Assembly (NCBI RefSeq): GCF_024347075.1
Contig: NZ_AP024900.1
Span: 1,736,001 to 1,800,000 of the forward strand
Reading direction: 5' to 3'
Source: Vibrio rarus
Lineage (GTDB): Bacteria > Pseudomonadota > Gammaproteobacteria > Enterobacterales > Vibrionaceae
Length of the DNA: 64,000 nt
Shown here: one piece after another, positions 32,145 through 42,576 of the stretch
Layout: the number at the start of each line of letters is the position of its first letter
Position numbering within the stretch: the first letter of the stretch is position 1
Position numbers and translations under genes: made by a program
Notes under the pieces: generated by a model
Told to the model about the DNA's origin: nothing
Seen by the model: only the letters and a program-made list of their open reading frames with translations
Database searches by the model: none

Positions 32145-32333
32145 GAGCCTAGGTTCCAATACCAATAGCACTAAGTAAGTGATCAGAAATAGCGCAGGAA
32201 AAATGCTCGAAAACAAGGCAGAATTTTTCGATAAGTCATTATTCTACAATCAAAAATTCTAACGCAGTTATCAAGCATGTTAACAAGCTAGAATGGCCCG
32301 TTATTTAGTGCAATTGGTATCACACCTAGGCTC
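32145..32333. terminator. Bidirectional terminator hairpin split by repeat copy C
   Basis: The arms GAGCCTAGGT (32145-32154) and ACCTAGGCTC (32324-32333) are perfect inverted repeats that lie immediately outside repeat copy C. TTTTTT follows the stem on the minus strand and TGTTCTTTT on the plus strand. The simplest reading is a shared ald/methyltransferase terminator whose loop received the element. Confidence 0.65.
32159..32320. repeat. Dispersed palindromic element, copy C
   Basis: Full 162-bp copy, from ATACCAATAGCACTAAGTAA to TTTAGTGCAATTGGTAT. Its right end contains the last six codons and the stop of the minus-strand methyltransferase gene. Confidence 0.93.
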
Positions 32334-33518
32334 TGTTCTTTTGGCATGAATTAAGATATTTCTTGGGGTAATGGCTTTGCTACAAAACTCGTTTAGGGTG
32401 ATCTGGTAACCGTGTTTAGCTAAAAACAATGATTTATCCAGAACTAACCACATTTCCAGAGCACGATGAAAAGCCATCTGCACTAAACTGAGCTTTTCCA
32501 TTCGGGCAAATCGCAATTCACCTTGCAGGCGGTATTGCTCAAAATCACATTCGGGTAAAGTCAGTCCCTTACGTTGCGCCGCCCACAGGCAAAACTCCCG
32601 AAAACCTAATTGTAATTGCGACTTTTTAATACTAGGGATAGGTTGATACTGCTGTAAACCCAACTCGCCCCTTAACAACTCATCCAAGCCTAAACGAAAA
32701 CTCATTTCTAATAATCGGTGTCTTTGAACCCTCTCTCCCCCGGTGACCGTTTCTTGTAAAGGGATACGTAATTCGGACTTAGACAAAATCAACGAAGACG
32801 CCTTGCCTTCATCGGATTGCGCTTGATAGTGTTCACCTTGAATGAGGTGATAACAACAAGGGGCAATAGAGAGCGCTGGCAACTGATAGTTCATGGCATG
32901 ATGCATTAAAGCCACGTGCAAATCCCCACAGGCATGTAAAGCCACCGCATGTTGCTGATGATTGAAAACGGCCTTATGATCGCAATTAAACGCATCCCCT
33001 TCGATAAAAGTCACCGGCAACTGCTGTTTGTTCGCTTCGGCCTGCCCCTTTTCACAAAGCTCACTTTGCCATTCAAAGCTACGCACTGCTTGCTGAGATT
33101 GATCCGCTAATATTCGCCCTAAAAAGCCTTTACCTGCGCACCACTCTAACCACTGGGTACCACAATGCTGATGCAATACTTGCGCCCCCATAGCAGTGAT
33201 TTGCGTCAGTTTTCTCCCCGGCACTCCCGTAGTAAGACGCGAGTTGAGTGTCACAGGCGGGACCTGAGTCTGTTTAAGACAAGAATGTTGGGCGAGATCC
33301 GCCAGTGATGGCAAGAAGGTGGTCAACGTCGAAGTGAGTGTTTGCACATTCTGCTTACACTGTTGCACTTGCTGCATTGACAGGCTTTCCAACCAATCCC
33401 CTAATTCAGTATTAGTGAAACGATGATCCTTACTGCCACTTTCATGGAAAGGTTCAAAACGCCAATAACGCTGATGTGCTAGTAGCAAACGGTCTATGTG
33501 TAAAAAAGCAGTGCGCAT
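32301..33518 (-). CDS. SAM-dependent methyltransferase (Methyltransf_32 type)
   Basis: The 405-residue product has the SAM motif WLEWCAGKGFLGRILA near the middle, VALHACGDLHVALM, and the motif SIAPCCYHLI, which together are typical of a methyltransferase group related to GSTCD/METTL25-like proteins; the substrate is unknown. I start it at ATG 33518 because a strong AGGGGGAA site precedes it; the frame is open to 33539. The last residues (DTNCTK) and the stop codon come from repeat copy C, so the native C-terminus has been changed. Confidence 0.8.
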   Translation of the reverse strand: MRTAFLHIDRLLLAHQRYWRFEPFHESGSKDHRFTNTELGDWLESLSMQQVQQCKQNVQTLTSTLTTFLPSLADLAQHSCLKQTQVPPVTLNSRLTTGVPGRKLTQITAMGAQVLHQHCGTQWLEWCAGKGFLGRILADQSQQAVRSFEWQSELCEKGQAEANKQQLPVTFIEGDAFNCDHKAVFNHQQHAVALHACGDLHVALMHHAMNYQLPALSIAPCCYHLIQGEHYQAQSDEGKASSLILSKSELRIPLQETVTGGERVQRHRLLEMSFRLGLDELLRGELGLQQYQPIPSIKKSQLQLGFREFCLWAAQRKGLTLPECDFEQYRLQGELRFARMEKLSLVQMAFHRALEMWLVLDKSLFLAKHGYQITLNEFCSKAITPRNILIHAKRTEPRCDTNCTK

Positions 33519-33569
33519 GATTCCCCCTAAAACGAACATTTTAGAGGGAAGCGTGACAATTAGGAATAT

Positions 33570-34562
<993 letters not shown>

Positions 34563-34704
34563 TCATATATAATGTTTAGTTATAACGCTTTTACATTATG
34601 TTGAAAAGCAGTTTCAGCGAATAAGGCCACTTCTTCATCCCTATAGACACCAGTGAGCAAATTCCTTAGGCTACGTGTTTGCAAAATTCACAACAGGTCT
34701 TGTC

Positions 34705-35502
34705 ATGTATCAATCACTTCTTGCCCCTATTCATCAATTTCTCAATTGCACCACTCCCACACAGTGGATTGATGAAGCGAAAAAGCCCGAACGTCTACCT
34801 GTTGTACTTATTGACCACTTATTGTGTGAGTTAAAAGCGGGGCAGTCTGCCATGTTTTTAATTCGTAAATACGCGGCCAATAATCAAAGTAAACAGCAAT
34901 TGCTGGATTGGTTTAAGCCTTACGAGGCGTTTGCTTATAAAGGCGAGGGTTGTCTTAATAGCCTAAAAGGAAAAAGTAACATCTCTAAAGGGATCATTGC
35001 GCAGTCCGAATCCCCTTATAGCCAAGAGTTAATCGATAAAATGGTGTTACTAATTAAAGAAGAGTTGCATCACTTTTATCAAGTATTAGAGATTATGCAC
35101 AGCCGAGACATTGAGTATCAGCATGTACCGGCAGGTCGCTATGCAAAAGGCTTGCTCAAACATGTTCGTACTTATGAGCCACAAACCTTAATCGATAAAT
35201 TGATCATTGGCGCATTTATTGAGGCGAGATCCTGTGAACGATTTGCCGCTTTAGCTCCCTATATGGATGACGATATTCAATCGTTTTATATTTCTTTATT
35301 GCGCTCTGAAGCCCGTCACTATCAAGATTACTTGAGTCTTGCTCAGCAAATAGCCGAGGAGGATATTAGTGATAGAGTGGACTATTTTGCTCAAGTTGAA
35401 GCGGAATTAATTTGCTCAGCAGACCATGAATTTAAATTTCATAGTGGTGTGCCAACCGGGGAAGCCATAATACCAAGCGTACTAAATAGCGGCTCATTCT
35501 AG
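34705..35502 (+). CDS. miaE: tRNA-(ms2io6A37) hydroxylase MiaE
   Basis: MiaE is a di-iron monooxygenase that hydroxylates the isopentenyl group of ms2i6A37 in tRNA. The product (265 residues from ATG 34705, with a CAGGT site; a GTG start at 34675 is possible) has the carboxylate/histidine iron ligands in EELHHFYQ, EARSCERF and EARHYQDY. The last ten residues (IPSVLNSGSF) and the stop are encoded by the half copy of the repeat element starting exactly at codon 256, so the native end has been replaced. Confidence 0.93.
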   Translation: MYQSLLAPIHQFLNCTTPTQWIDEAKKPERLPVVLIDHLLCELKAGQSAMFLIRKYAANNQSKQQLLDWFKPYEAFAYKGEGCLNSLKGKSNISKGIIAQSESPYSQELIDKMVLLIKEELHHFYQVLEIMHSRDIEYQHVPAGRYAKGLLKHVRTYEPQTLIDKLIIGAFIEARSCERFAALAPYMDDDIQSFYISLLRSEARHYQDYLSLAQQIAEEDISDRVDYFAQVEAELICSADHEFKFHSGVPTGEAIIPSVLNSGSF

Positions 35503-35533
35503 CTTGTTAGAATTCTCGATAACTGGGTTAGAA
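35470..35533. repeat. Dispersed palindromic element, copy D (half element, inverted)
   Basis: About 64 bp from ATACCAAGCGTACTAAATAG to GATAACTGGGTTAGAAC, matching the first 40 percent of copy B. The other end is missing. It overlaps the 3' end of miaE. Confidence 0.85.
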
Positions 35534-35567
35534 CTGGATAAATCATTGGGCTTACGGTGAGGTCAGT

Positions 35568-35603
35568 AAAAAAAATGGAATGCTTTCAAGCATTCCATTT
35601 TCC
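35568..35603 (-). terminator. Rho-independent terminator after pyrF
   Basis: Stem AAATGGAATGCTT / AAGCATTCCATTT with a short loop and a run of eight T on the minus strand; it may also serve miaE on the plus strand. Confidence 0.92.
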
Positions 35604-35628
35604 ATCATCACCATTAAATTAACAGCAA

Positions 35629-36321
35629 CTAAGCGAGCGTGGCATTAATTTGCTCAAGTACTTGAGCTGGGTTACTGGCTTGGGTGATAGGTCTGCCTAT
35701 TACTAAGTAATCCGACCCTGCCTGTATGGCATCTACTGGGGTCATAATACGTTTTTGATCCCCTACATCCGCTCCTGCGGGGCGAATGCCTGGAGTGATT
35801 AATTTAAACGCTTTGCCTAAGTCCGACTTCAAAAAGTGCGCTTCTTGTGCCGAGCACACTACGCCGTCAAGACCGCTATTTTTCGTTAAGTTCGCTAAGC
35901 GTAAAACTTGCTCTTTAGGCTCAACATTTAAGCCGATACCCGCAAGATCCGCTTGTTCCATACTGGTTAATACCGTCACGCCGATAAGCAATGGGCGGTC
36001 TTTACCGTAAGGTTCTAGAATTTCACGTGACGCTGTCATCATGCGCTCACCACCACTGGCATGCACATTCACCATCCATACGCCCATTTCAGCTGCCGCA
36101 CGTACCGCTTTAGAGCAGGTATTAGGGATATCGTGAAATTTAAGGTCTAAAAATACAGAGAAGCCCTTTTGATGAAGTTGTTTCACAAACTCAGGACCAA
36201 ATAAAGTGAACATTTCTTTACCCACTTTAAGGCGGCAAGAAGCAGGGTCTATTCGGTCAACAAAGTTTAAAGCTTGAGTTTTGTTGTCATAATCTAGGGC
36301 AACAATCACTTTTTGATCCAT
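35629..36321 (-). CDS. pyrF: Orotidine 5'-phosphate decarboxylase
   Basis: PyrF decarboxylates OMP to UMP, the last step of pyrimidine synthesis. The 230-residue TIM barrel has [17 protein letters not shown] and the catalytic [10 protein letters not shown] motif, plus TPGIRP and VIGRPIT for phosphate binding. It follows lapB by about 85 bases, in the common lapAB-pyrF order. Confidence 0.97.
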   Translation of the reverse strand: MDQKVIVALDYDNKTQALNFVDRIDPASCRLKVGKEMFTLFGPEFVKQLHQKGFSVFLDLKFHDIPNTCSKAVRAAAEMGVWMVNVHASGGERMMTASREILEPYGKDRPLLIGVTVLTSMEQADLAGIGLNVEPKEQVLRLANLTKNSGLDGVVCSAQEAHFLKSDLGKAFKLITPGIRPAGADVGDQKRIMTPVDAIQAGSDYLVIGRPITQASNPAQVLEQINATLA

Positions 36322-36406
36322 CGAGGGTCTCCTAATTGGGGCTTGAGGTGTAAAGCGCGCTTATTCTACCTGCGTATGGGCAAGAATGTTAGAGTACAAA
36401 GGCATT

Positions 36407-37576
36407 TTATTCGCCATCTAAGCCACGAATGGGTTTGATGCTTCCCCAACTGCGACAAGATGGGCAGTGCCAATGTAAGGCATGAGTGGAGTAACCACAT
36501 TTACGACAGCGGTGATGAGGTTTCACTTTTAGCTGTTCCCCTACCATAGATTGCAAAGTGGTTAAGCTCTCTTTAGCGCTCCCCTCTTCGGCTTCTGCCG
36601 TATGGTAGTCGATAAGGCGGTAAAAGCCCTTCATGGTTGGGTTTTTGATCAGTTGCTTAGTGAGCATGCTTTGTGCTGCGGCAGTGCCTTCATGGTGTGC
36701 CACGATTTGTGAAAGCATCAGTTCCACCGAGACCCCTGCCTGCTTATCAATGCACTTACGCAGAAACTCTAACAACTCGGCTTCTTGTCCAAGATGGTAA
36801 TAGCAGTCGGCAATATTAGATAACACTTCGCTGATGTAATCCACATCCTGATCCAATACCGACTCTAGGTACTTAATGGCCTTGCTGTATTCTTCTGTTT
36901 CCATGTAGATGCGTCCAAGGGCAATATTGGCTCGCACACATTTACTGTCCTCTGACAGCGCTCTTTTATAATAATTAATCACCTTGGTACGCTTACCAAA
37001 GGCTTTTTCATTTAACGCTAATTCACACCAGTAATGGGATACACTCGTGCGCATTCTCTTGCGCCCCATTTTCACTAACATGGTGGCGTAGTAAATGGCT
37101 TTGTTCCACTCTTTAGTTTGCTGAAAAATGGAGACTAACTGGGTGAGTGCATCGTGCTTATGCTCTGGTTCATCCACCAGCTGTTCATAAATTTTCTCTG
37201 CGCGATCCAAAAAGCCTGACACCATATAATCTTTGGCCAACTGTTGCAGAGCAATGTTTTTTTGCTCAATGGTCAATTCGGTGCGAGAAATTAGGCTTTG
37301 ATGGATTCGAATGGCTCTATCCACTTCACCTCTTGAACGAAACAAGTTACCCAAAGCTAAGTGAGTATCAATGGTTTCATCATCCACTTGTAATAGTTCA
37401 ATAAAGTGGTCAACCGCCTGATCAGACTGATCGGAGAGAAGCAGGTTTAAGCCATGTACGTACTGGCGAGAAATTTGATTAGAGTGTCTCTGATTATCTT
37501 GGCGCGCACTTCGCTGCCCCATGTACCATCCATAGGCAGCTGCGATTGGCAAAAGTAGAAACAGTAACTCAAGCAT
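36407..37576 (-). CDS. lapB: Lipopolysaccharide assembly protein LapB (YciM)
   Basis: LapB is an inner-membrane TPR protein that, with FtsH, controls LpxC breakdown and so LPS synthesis. The 389-residue product has one N-terminal membrane helix, about nine TPR-like repeats, and a C-terminal rubredoxin-type metal site with two CxxC pairs (CRKCGY and CPSC). It lies eight bases after lapA. Confidence 0.96.
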   Translation of the reverse strand: MLELLFLLLPIAAAYGWYMGQRSARQDNQRHSNQISRQYVHGLNLLLSDQSDQAVDHFIELLQVDDETIDTHLALGNLFRSRGEVDRAIRIHQSLISRTELTIEQKNIALQQLAKDYMVSGFLDRAEKIYEQLVDEPEHKHDALTQLVSIFQQTKEWNKAIYYATMLVKMGRKRMRTSVSHYWCELALNEKAFGKRTKVINYYKRALSEDSKCVRANIALGRIYMETEEYSKAIKYLESVLDQDVDYISEVLSNIADCYYHLGQEAELLEFLRKCIDKQAGVSVELMLSQIVAHHEGTAAAQSMLTKQLIKNPTMKGFYRLIDYHTAEAEEGSAKESLTTLQSMVGEQLKVKPHHRCRKCGYSTHALHWHCPSCRSWGSIKPIRGLDGE

Positions 37577-37584
37577 TCAATAAA

Positions 37585-37902
37585 TTACTTATTCGCATTC
37601 TTCACGGCAGGTACTGTATTTGACCCCTTATCCGCTGCGGGGGTCACAGAAACTTGAGGCGTTAATTTTTTCAACTTTCGGTTAAGTTTCCTTACTCGTA
37701 ACTGAGACTTAAAATGCATAGTGCCAAAAATAACACCAGAGATAGCAAAGCCAATGACAAATATCATGCCGATCAATGTCGAAAGATGAAAGTCTCCCTC
37801 TGCAACTAAGTAGTTAAAGGTGACTACTTGTTGATTTTGCGCGCCTAAAGCCAAAGCGAAAAGAAACAGAACCAACACTAAAACGATCTTCAAAATTTTC
37901 AC
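37585..37902 (-). CDS. lapA: Lipopolysaccharide assembly protein LapA (YciS)
   Basis: A 105-residue inner-membrane protein with two hydrophobic segments (KIVLVLVLFLFALALG and STLIGMIFVIGFAISGVIFG) and a basic cytoplasmic tail (LRVRKLNRKLKKL), as in E. coli LapA. It is the first gene of the lapA-lapB-pyrF group. Confidence 0.94.
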   Translation of the reverse strand: MKILKIVLVLVLFLFALALGAQNQQVVTFNYLVAEGDFHLSTLIGMIFVIGFAISGVIFGTMHFKSQLRVRKLNRKLKKLTPQVSVTPAADKGSNTVPAVKNANK

Positions 37903-38033
37903 AAGGGCGACCCTTTTAAAATCAGTGTAATTACCTTGATTATGCAGTAATTCGACAATCTACACCATGTTAATTCAATAATTATCATTAGCTTACGTAT
38001 TTAAAATCTAATTTTTTGATATTAGACCTCTCT

Positions 38034-38150
38034 CAGTAAGTCAGTGATTAGCAATCTTGAAGTAAAAACGGCGCACCACAAAGGAGAAAATCTTGATAAG
38101 TAGTGTATCTACAATCAAAAGTTTCATCTCTTTTGTTTCTAGCATGTTTT
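38034..38150. repeat. Possible degenerate relative of the dispersed element (copy G)
   Basis: The stretch shares with the element the run GATAAGTAGT..TCTACAATCAAAA, the preceding ACAAAGG.AGAA and an upstream GTAAGT..AGTGAT.AGCAAT in the same order and spacing, but the ends are not preserved. Confidence 0.35.
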
Positions 38151-38221
38151 TATTTGTCTCGGCTAGGTTTTAAGCGTTAAGCTCCCCTTTAGTTCACCGC
38201 TCATACACTTAAATCAATAAT

Positions 38222-38256
38222 GAAAAACGGCACTCCAAAGCCGAAGTGCCGTTTTC
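38222..38256 (-). terminator. Rho-independent terminator after ihfB
   Basis: Stem GAAAACGGCACTTCGG / CCAAAGTGCCGTTTTT-type (arms AAAACGGCACT / AGTGCCGTTTT) with T-rich flanks on both strands. Confidence 0.9.
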
Positions 38257-38267
38257 CATTTCCATCA

Positions 38268-38552
38268 TTATAAGCTTTCGTTGACACGCTCTCTAAGTTC
38301 CTTCCCTGGTTTAAAGTGAGGAACAAATTTACCGTCCAGCTCTACTTGATCGCCAGTTTTAGGATTACGTCCTAAGCGGGGTTCTCGATAGTGAAGGGAA
38401 AAACTACCGAAACCTCTAATCTCAATTCGCTCTCCACTCTTTAGAGTATCGGCCATATGTTCAATAATTTCTTTTACAGCGTCTTCAATTTCTTTGGCAG
38501 ATAAGTGTGTCTGCTCTGCACACAGCCTTTCAATCAATTCAGACTTAGTCAT
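38268..38552 (-). CDS. ihfB: Integration host factor subunit beta
   Basis: IHF bends DNA at specific sites and works as a heterodimer with IhfA. From ATG 38552 ([11 protein letters not shown]) the product is 94 residues with the HU/IHF signature [20 protein letters not shown] and [14 protein letters not shown]. It follows rpsA as in enterobacteria. Confidence 0.97.
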   Translation of the reverse strand: MTKSELIERLCAEQTHLSAKEIEDAVKEIIEHMADTLKSGERIEIRGFGSFSLHYREPRLGRNPKTGDQVELDGKFVPHFKPGKELRERVNESL

Positions 38553-38573
38553 AGTTTCCCTCATTCACAAATC

Positions 38574-38601
38574 AAAAAAAGGGAGCCTTGTGGGCTCCCT
38601 C
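38574..38601 (-). terminator. Rho-independent terminator after rpsA
   Basis: Stem GGGAGCC / GGCTCCC with loop ACAA (minus strand), followed by seven T. ihfB begins just after it, so readthrough or an internal promoter is needed for ihfB. Confidence 0.92.
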
Positions 38602-38631
38602 TTAGCGGTCAACTTTTAATTAAAAAAGTGA

Positions 38632-40302
38632 TTATTCGCCTTTAGCAGCCTTGAATGCATCTGCCATAGCATTACCGAACGCGCCTTCTTCAGCTTTGTT
38701 CAGTGAAGCCATTGCTTCTTGCTCTTCAGCTTGATCTTTAGCTTTGATAGATAGGTTGATTACGCGGTTCTTACGGTCTACACCGGTGAACTTAGCTTCA
38801 ACGCTATCGCCAACGCTTAGGATTAGAGACGCATCTTCGATACGGTCACGAGATACTTCAGAAGCACGGATGTAACCTTCAACGCCGTCTACAAGTTCAA
38901 TTGTAGCACCTTTTGCGTCTACTGCAGATACAGTACCAGAAACTAGAGCACCTTTTTTGTTGTCAGCAACATAGTTGTTGAACGGGTCGTTTTCCATTTG
39001 CTTAACGCCAAGAGAAATACGCTCACGCTCTGCATCTACTGCAAGAACAACAGCTGAGATTTCGTCGCCTTTCTTGTATTCGCGTACTGCTTCTTCACCA
39101 GCAACGTTCCAAGAAATGTCAGATAGGTGAACTAGACCGTCAATGCCGCCTTCTAGACCGATGAAGATACCGAAGTCAGTGATAGACTTGATCTTACCAG
39201 TTACTTGGTCGCCTTTCGCTTGAATTTCAGCGAATGACTGCCAAGGGTTAGCTTTACATTGTTTTAGGCCTAGAGAGATACGACGACGTTCTTCGTCAAT
39301 CTCAAGAACCATAACTTCAACTTCGTCGCCAACGTTCACAACTTTAGAAGGGTGGATGTTCTTGTTAGTCCAATCCATTTCAGAAACGTGTACTAGACCT
39401 TCAACGCCTTCTTCGATTTCTACGAAGCAGCCGTAATCAGTTAGGTTAGTAACGCGACCAGTCAGTTTGTGACCTTCTGGGTAACGCTTAGCGATAGCTA
39501 CCCATGGATCTTCGCCAAGTTGTTTAAGACCTAGAGAAACACGAGTGCGCTCACGGTCAAACTTAAGAACTTTAACTAGGATCTCGTCACCAACGTTTAC
39601 GATCTCAGAAGGGTGCTTAACGCGTTTCCAAGCCATGTCAGTGATGTGAAGTAGGCCGTCTACGCCGCCAAGGTCAACGAATGCACCGTAGTCAGTAAGG
39701 TTCTTAACGATACCTTTAACTTCAGTACCTTCTTGTAGAGTCTCAAGAAGTTCGTCACGCTCAACACTGTTTTCAGATTCGATAACAGCACGACGAGAAA
39801 CAACAACGTTGTTGCGCTTCTGATCAAGCTTGATAACTTTGAACTCTAGCTCTTTGTTTTCTAGGTGAGCAGTGTCGCGGATAGGACGTACGTCTACTAG
39901 AGAACCAGGTAGGAAAGCACGGATACCGTTTAGTTCAACAGTGAAACCGCCTTTAACTTTACCGTTGATGATACCAACAACAGTTTCAGCTTCTTCGTAA
40001 GCTTTCTCAAGTACGATCCAAGCTTCGTGACGCTTAGCTTTCTCACGAGAAAGTTGAGTTTCACCGAAACCATCTTCAACAGCGTCAAGTGCTACGTCAA
40101 CTTCAGCACCTACTTCAACTTCAAGTTCGCCAGCAGCGTTCTTGAATTGTTCTGCAGGGATAGCAGACTCAGACTTAAGGCCAGCATCAACAAGAACGAA
40201 ACCGTTCTCGATAGCTACTACAGTACCTTTAACGATACTACCTTGTTGGAATTCAGTTTCATTTAGAAACTCTTCAAAGAGTTGAGCAAAAGATTCAGTC
40301 AT
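38632..40302 (-). CDS. rpsA: 30S ribosomal protein S1
   Basis: S1 binds mRNA on the 30S subunit and helps start translation. The 556-residue product has six S1 RNA-binding repeats (for example [20 protein letters not shown] and [20 protein letters not shown]), as in E. coli. Codon use is markedly biased (few rare codons), as expected for a highly expressed gene. Confidence 0.98.
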   Translation of the reverse strand: MTESFAQLFEEFLNETEFQQGSIVKGTVVAIENGFVLVDAGLKSESAIPAEQFKNAAGELEVEVGAEVDVALDAVEDGFGETQLSREKAKRHEAWIVLEKAYEEAETVVGIINGKVKGGFTVELNGIRAFLPGSLVDVRPIRDTAHLENKELEFKVIKLDQKRNNVVVSRRAVIESENSVERDELLETLQEGTEVKGIVKNLTDYGAFVDLGGVDGLLHITDMAWKRVKHPSEIVNVGDEILVKVLKFDRERTRVSLGLKQLGEDPWVAIAKRYPEGHKLTGRVTNLTDYGCFVEIEEGVEGLVHVSEMDWTNKNIHPSKVVNVGDEVEVMVLEIDEERRRISLGLKQCKANPWQSFAEIQAKGDQVTGKIKSITDFGIFIGLEGGIDGLVHLSDISWNVAGEEAVREYKKGDEISAVVLAVDAERERISLGVKQMENDPFNNYVADNKKGALVSGTVSAVDAKGATIELVDGVEGYIRASEVSRDRIEDASLILSVGDSVEAKFTGVDRKNRVINLSIKAKDQAEEQEAMASLNKAEEGAFGNAMADAFKAAKGE

Positions 40303-40423
40303 TTATTAGATCTTCAATATTTAAACGTCCACGGGCATCCTGCCTCGAGGGGTTGATAAATTCGCCGGTCATCATCCTTGGGACCAACGTACCCTAGTGT
40401 CCTGACTTCCTAAAAGGAATGCA
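40303..40423 (-). promoter_or_regulatory. rpsA: rpsA leader region
   Basis: The 121 bases between cmk and rpsA contain several GGA-bearing segments on the minus strand (AGGAAGTCAGGACAC, AAGGATGATG, GAGGCAGGATGCC), the last in a short hairpin. The E. coli rpsA leader folds into GGA-containing hairpins that S1 uses for translational self-repression; this leader may work the same way. No clear Shine-Dalgarno is next to the ATG, as in E. coli. Confidence 0.45.
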
Positions 40424-41101
40424 TCAAGACAATTTAGATTCGATAAATTGTAAGGCTTGCTCTACCACTTCATCAATAGAAAGCTCTGTAGAATCAAGCA
40501 CTAAAGCGTCATCCGCGGGACGTAAAGGTGCAACAGTTCGGTTGCGATCACGATAGTCACGTTCTTGGATCTCGCTTAAAAGGTGGTCAATACTAACCTC
40601 TAAGCCCTTACCTTGCAACTGATTAAAGCGTCTTTGAGCACGCTCTTGCGCACTTGCATCTAGGAAAATCTTTGCTACCGCGCCGGTGAATACAACTGTA
40701 CCCATATCACGACCATCAGCCACCAGACCCGGTTCGGCTTGAAAGGCTCGTTGTCGACGTAATAACGCCTCACGAACGCGGGGTAAAGCAGCCACTTTAG
40801 AGGCGGCCATTCCCGTTTCTTCTTTTCTTAACTCACCGGATACATCTTCACCTTCTAAGATAACCTGTACTAAGTCGCCTTGAGCGATAAACTGTACATC
40901 TAAGTGAGTCGCCAGTGGTACCAATGCATCTTCTGATTCAAGGTCAACACCGTGGTGGATTGCTGCGAGAGCCAATACGCGATAAATCGCCCCTGAGTCC
41001 AGCAATTGGAAGCCTAGTTTTTCAGCCAACATCATACATAAAGTGCCCTTACCTGCCCCACTTGGGCCGTCTACGGTAATGACAGGAGAAAGAGAAGACA
41101 T
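40424..41101 (-). CDS. cmk: Cytidylate kinase
   Basis: Cmk phosphorylates CMP and dCMP with ATP. The 225-residue product has the P-loop GPSGAGKGT, the CMP-binding insert typical of the long bacterial form, and [12 protein letters not shown]. It lies upstream of rpsA, as is common. Confidence 0.97.
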   Translation of the reverse strand: MSSLSPVITVDGPSGAGKGTLCMMLAEKLGFQLLDSGAIYRVLALAAIHHGVDLESEDALVPLATHLDVQFIAQGDLVQVILEGEDVSGELRKEETGMAASKVAALPRVREALLRRQRAFQAEPGLVADGRDMGTVVFTGAVAKIFLDASAQERAQRRFNQLQGKGLEVSIDHLLSEIQERDYRDRNRTVAPLRPADDALVLDSTELSIDEVVEQALQFIESKLS

Positions 41102-41430
41102 AGTTACTCCAGATGTTTTCTTTTTGTTATGGGTCTCTGCCCTATATGCGCCTCAAAGGACGCGGGGCATATTATAGAGGTAATTATCTAAGTTCGCGAG
41201 TCATTACAGAGAAGATTATGGCCATTTTCTGCCAATGTCTTCCCGCACTGTGATGGATGACAAATACCCTTACAAAAAGGTGTGACAATTGACATGAAAC
41301 TGACAAATGCATTCTCAATCCGAGGAGAAAATCTGCCAAATTTTGAGCGATTTATAGTAAAAAACGATAATCTCTACCCATAAAAATGGGTGACAAATGT
41401 CACCCATTGAATCCTGGTAAAAAGATACCC
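41102..41430. other. Intergenic region between cmk and sohB
   Basis: 329 bases without a supported ORF. It holds the sohB terminator at 41382-41409. On the minus strand a perfect -10 hexamer TATAAT (41176-41171) is followed by a GC-rich stretch (ATGCCCCGCG), the kind of discriminator seen at stringently controlled ribosomal-protein promoters; the -35 box is poor. It could drive cmk-rpsA. Confidence 0.45.
41382..41409 (-). terminator. Rho-independent terminator after sohB
   Basis: Stem AATGGGTGACA / TGTCACCCATT with a short loop and TTTTT on the minus strand. Confidence 0.88.
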
Positions 41431-42489
41431 TTAAAGAATCGGTCTTTGGCCGCGTTCTACCCATTTTAGCAACACGTCATCCGTTGCTTGTGCCGCCGCT
41501 TTACCAAACTTTTCTGATAGCTTTTTCTTTTGCACATAATGTACCGCTAATACGGTTTTATCTTTACATGCAGCCACCACCAAATCATCCGAGGTTTGTA
41601 CTTCGTCTATCAAGCCTAACGCTAACGCTTGGGAGCCATACCAATGCTCACCAGTTGCAACACTGTCTAGATCTAAAGCAGGGCGACGTTCACGAATGAA
41701 GTCTTTGAACAGGTCGTGAGTTTCTTGTAACTCTTGCTTAAATTTGTCTCGCGCTTTGTCGGTGTTTTCACCAAACATAGTTAAGGTGCGTTTGTATTCA
41801 CCCGCGGTCATTTGTTCAAATTCTATGTTGTTTTTCTTTAATAGCTTATTAAAGTTAGGAATTTGCGCAATCACACCGATGGATCCCACAATGGCAAACG
41901 GTGCCGATACAATTTTATCTGCTACACACGCCATCATATAACCGCCACTGGCCGCGACTTTATCTACGGCAATGGTCAGTGGGATATTCGCCGCTTTTAT
42001 GCGATCAAGCTGAGACGCAGCCAAACCGTATCCATGCACCATGCCACCGCCAGACTCTAGGCGAACCAACACCTCATCCCCTTCACTGGCACAGGCTAAA
42101 ATAGCCGTGATTTCTTGGCGAAGTTGCGTCACTTCTTTTGCATCAATACTGCCCACAAAATCTAATACAAAAAGATGTGGCTTACGTTGCGAATCTAACT
42201 CACCGGTTTTAGCCGCTTCTTTGATCTCTTTATTGCGCGCTTTGTGTTGCTCTTTACGCTGTTTCTTGGTCGCTTTATCACGAGCTTTGAGGAACGACTC
42301 ATCATGCAAATGATGCTCCATTAACTCAATGTTATTCTCATGCAACTCAGAAAGATTAGTCACCTCAAGAGAGCCTTTAGCACCACCTTTAGATGAAGAG
42401 GATTTAGCAATCACTAAAATCGCAATAATAGCGACGACAAATGTAACAATTTTGGCCAAAAATAAGCCGTAGTTTAACAAAAATTCCAA
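41431..42489 (-). CDS. sohB: Probable protease SohB (S49 family)
   Basis: SohB is an inner-membrane S49 serine protease related to SppA. The 352-residue product has an N-terminal membrane helix, a charged lysine-rich linker (about residues 70-95), and the S49 core with the nucleophile in KVAASGGYMM and the general-base lysine region GEYKRTLTMFGE. Length is normal. Confidence 0.95.
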   Translation of the reverse strand: MEFLLNYGLFLAKIVTFVVAIIAILVIAKSSSSKGGAKGSLEVTNLSELHENNIELMEHHLHDESFLKARDKATKKQRKEQHKARNKEIKEAAKTGELDSQRKPHLFVLDFVGSIDAKEVTQLRQEITAILACASEGDEVLVRLESGGGMVHGYGLAASQLDRIKAANIPLTIAVDKVAASGGYMMACVADKIVSAPFAIVGSIGVIAQIPNFNKLLKKNNIEFEQMTAGEYKRTLTMFGENTDKARDKFKQELQETHDLFKDFIRERRPALDLDSVATGEHWYGSQALALGLIDEVQTSDDLVVAACKDKTVLAVHYVQKKKLSEKFGKAAAQATDDVLLKWVERGQRPIL

Positions 42490-42576
42490 TGTCTTATCCC
42501 AGAAGATGAATATTGTTGTATTGTAACCCTCTATCCCTATTCAATAAAACAAAACCGCATTAAAAGGATTCAGATT

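Larger units (their letters stand above)
37903..38267. other. Intergenic region between ihfB and lapA
   Basis: 365 bases without a supported ORF. It holds the ihfB terminator, a possible degenerate relative of the dispersed repeat, and AT-rich sequence near lapA (about 37930-38030) that should contain the lapA promoter; I could not fix its boxes. Confidence 0.6.
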
